DNA from: Sphingomicrobium sp.
Lineage (GTDB): Bacteria > Pseudomonadota > Alphaproteobacteria > Sphingomonadales > Sphingomonadaceae
NCBI GenBank assembly: GCA_025450755.1
Contig: JANWLR010000003.1
Coordinates: 1 to 34,508, forward strand
DNA length: 34,508 nucleotides
Direction of reading: 5' to 3'
Positions 33,943 to 34,508 of the stretch are shown piece after piece (position 1 is the stretch's first letter; every line of letters begins with the position of its first letter). The position numbers and the translations under genes are program-made. The notes beneath the pieces were generated by a model. The model made no database searches and was not told the DNA's origin. It saw nothing but the letters and a program-made list of their open reading frames with translations.

Positions 33943-34508
33943 TTAGTCCCGCCGCTCGCGCTCGTAAACTTCGAGGCGGTCGACCCCGAGCCGCCGCTCA
34001 TCGACCAGCCGCCAGCGGCCATGAGCGTCCGCGATCGCATCAAGGCCAACGTAGCCGAAGCTCGACTTGCCCTCGCCGACGATGATCGGCGCCCGGTAGA
34101 TCAGGATGCGATCGACGAGATCCTCGGTGAGGAAGGCGGTCGCTGTGCTGGATCCGCCTTCGACCAGGAGATCGTTGACGTCATGAAGTCGAGATATATC
34201 CTGTGGATTTCGAAGGATTTCCCAACCGTCGACGGGTTCGCCGCGAGTCAAAAGAGCGCGGCGCGGCGACCGTTCCTCAAGGCCGGGCAGGCGCACATCG
34301 AGCTGCGGCTGGTCGGCCATGTATGTGCCGCGCCCGACCAGGATCATGTCGCTGTGCGCCCGCTCGAGGTGGACGTTGCGCCGCGCGTCCTCGCCGGTGA
34401 TCCATTTCGATTCGCCCGACGGCAGAGCAATCTTGCCGTCGATCGACAGCGCGAGCTTGAGCGTGACGCGTGGACGGCCGAGCTCGAGGCGGGTCAGCCA
34501 GCCTGCAA
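33943..34508 (-). CDS. ribD: RibD reductase domain, C-terminal part (5' truncated by window edge)
   Basis: The open frame runs to the window end and codes 188 residues of the C-terminal reductase domain of the bifunctional pyrimidine deaminase/reductase RibD. The sequence runs GRPRVTLKLALSIDGKIALP, SGESKWITGEDARRNVH, DMILVGRGTY, then VNDLLVEGGSSTATAFL and IYRAPIIVGEGKSSFG. These are the NADPH- and substrate-binding blocks of the HTP-reductase fold. The N-terminal zinc deaminase domain lies outside the window. It is the first visible gene of the operon ribD-ribE-ribB-ribH, and any control element ahead of the operon is beyond the window. Confidence 0.94.
   Translation of the reverse strand, partial: AGWLTRLELGRPRVTLKLALSIDGKIALPSGESKWITGEDARRNVHLERAHSDMILVGRGTYMADQPQLDVRLPGLEERSPRRALLTRGEPVDGWEILRNPQDISRLHDVNDLLVEGGSSTATAFLTEDLVDRILIYRAPIIVGEGKSSFGYVGLDAIADAHGRWRLVDERRLGVDRLEVYERERRD

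Overview
The window looks like a chromosomal segment of a GC-rich alphaproteobacterium of the sphingomonad type (Sphingomonadaceae or a close relative). The clues are a DivK-type response regulator tail next to rpmG, a COQ9 protein, a ubiquinol-cytochrome c chaperone next to a YceD/DUF177 protein, a RibB with a degenerate RibA-like domain, a double cold-shock-domain protein, and an exact GGAAC-N16-CGTT stress promoter. No rRNA, tRNA, CRISPR array, prophage or insertion sequence was recognised. The content is mostly core genome, densely packed, with many start/stop overlaps.

Layout. 1-840: end of divK, rpmG (minus) and a small unknown gene. 873-5361: a plus-strand run with an ATP-dependent DNA ligase, a secreted amidohydrolase and a secreted S10 serine carboxypeptidase-like protein, ended by a terminator-like hairpin. 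5423-6205: a Gly-rich double cold-shock protein (minus). 6417-10466: plus-strand rnd-lptC-lptA-lptB-rpoN, covering an RNase D-like exonuclease, LPS transport and sigma-54. 10467-10620 holds a decayed VOC/glyoxalase-family tail. 10623-18529: a minus-strand replication block read dnaN, recF, DEAD-box helicase, gyrB, DUF2199 protein, EEP-family phosphodiesterase. 18659-21003: a FAS1 lipoprotein and a Gly/His-rich repeat protein with a general-stress promoter. 21125-24314: a tryptophan-catabolism operon (kynA, a kynureninase-like PLP enzyme, an MFS transporter). 24358-29403: bamE (minus), cytochrome bc1 chaperone plus DUF177 (plus), then ssb and feoAB (minus) with a Fur-box-like site, then COQ9. 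29409-31561: a DMT exporter and an Old Yellow Enzyme. 31568-34508: a minus-strand riboflavin operon ribD-ribE-ribB-ribH, with ribD cut by the window edge.

How the genes work together. LptC/A/B form part of the LPS export bridge and BamE serves outer-membrane protein insertion, so two envelope assembly systems are represented. The dnaN/recF/gyrB/ssb genes serve replication and repair. KynA, the PLP enzyme and the permease plausibly turn tryptophan into kynurenine and onward. The rib operon makes riboflavin, the precursor of the FMN used by the neighbouring OYE.

The most unusual item is the RibB protein. It carries an N-terminal helix-turn-helix-like segment and lacks the zinc cysteines in its RibA-like half, and a perfect 18-bp palindrome sits 11 bases before its start codon. 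Together these suggest a riboflavin enzyme that could control its own gene. All functional statements come from reading sequence and motifs; no database search was run.
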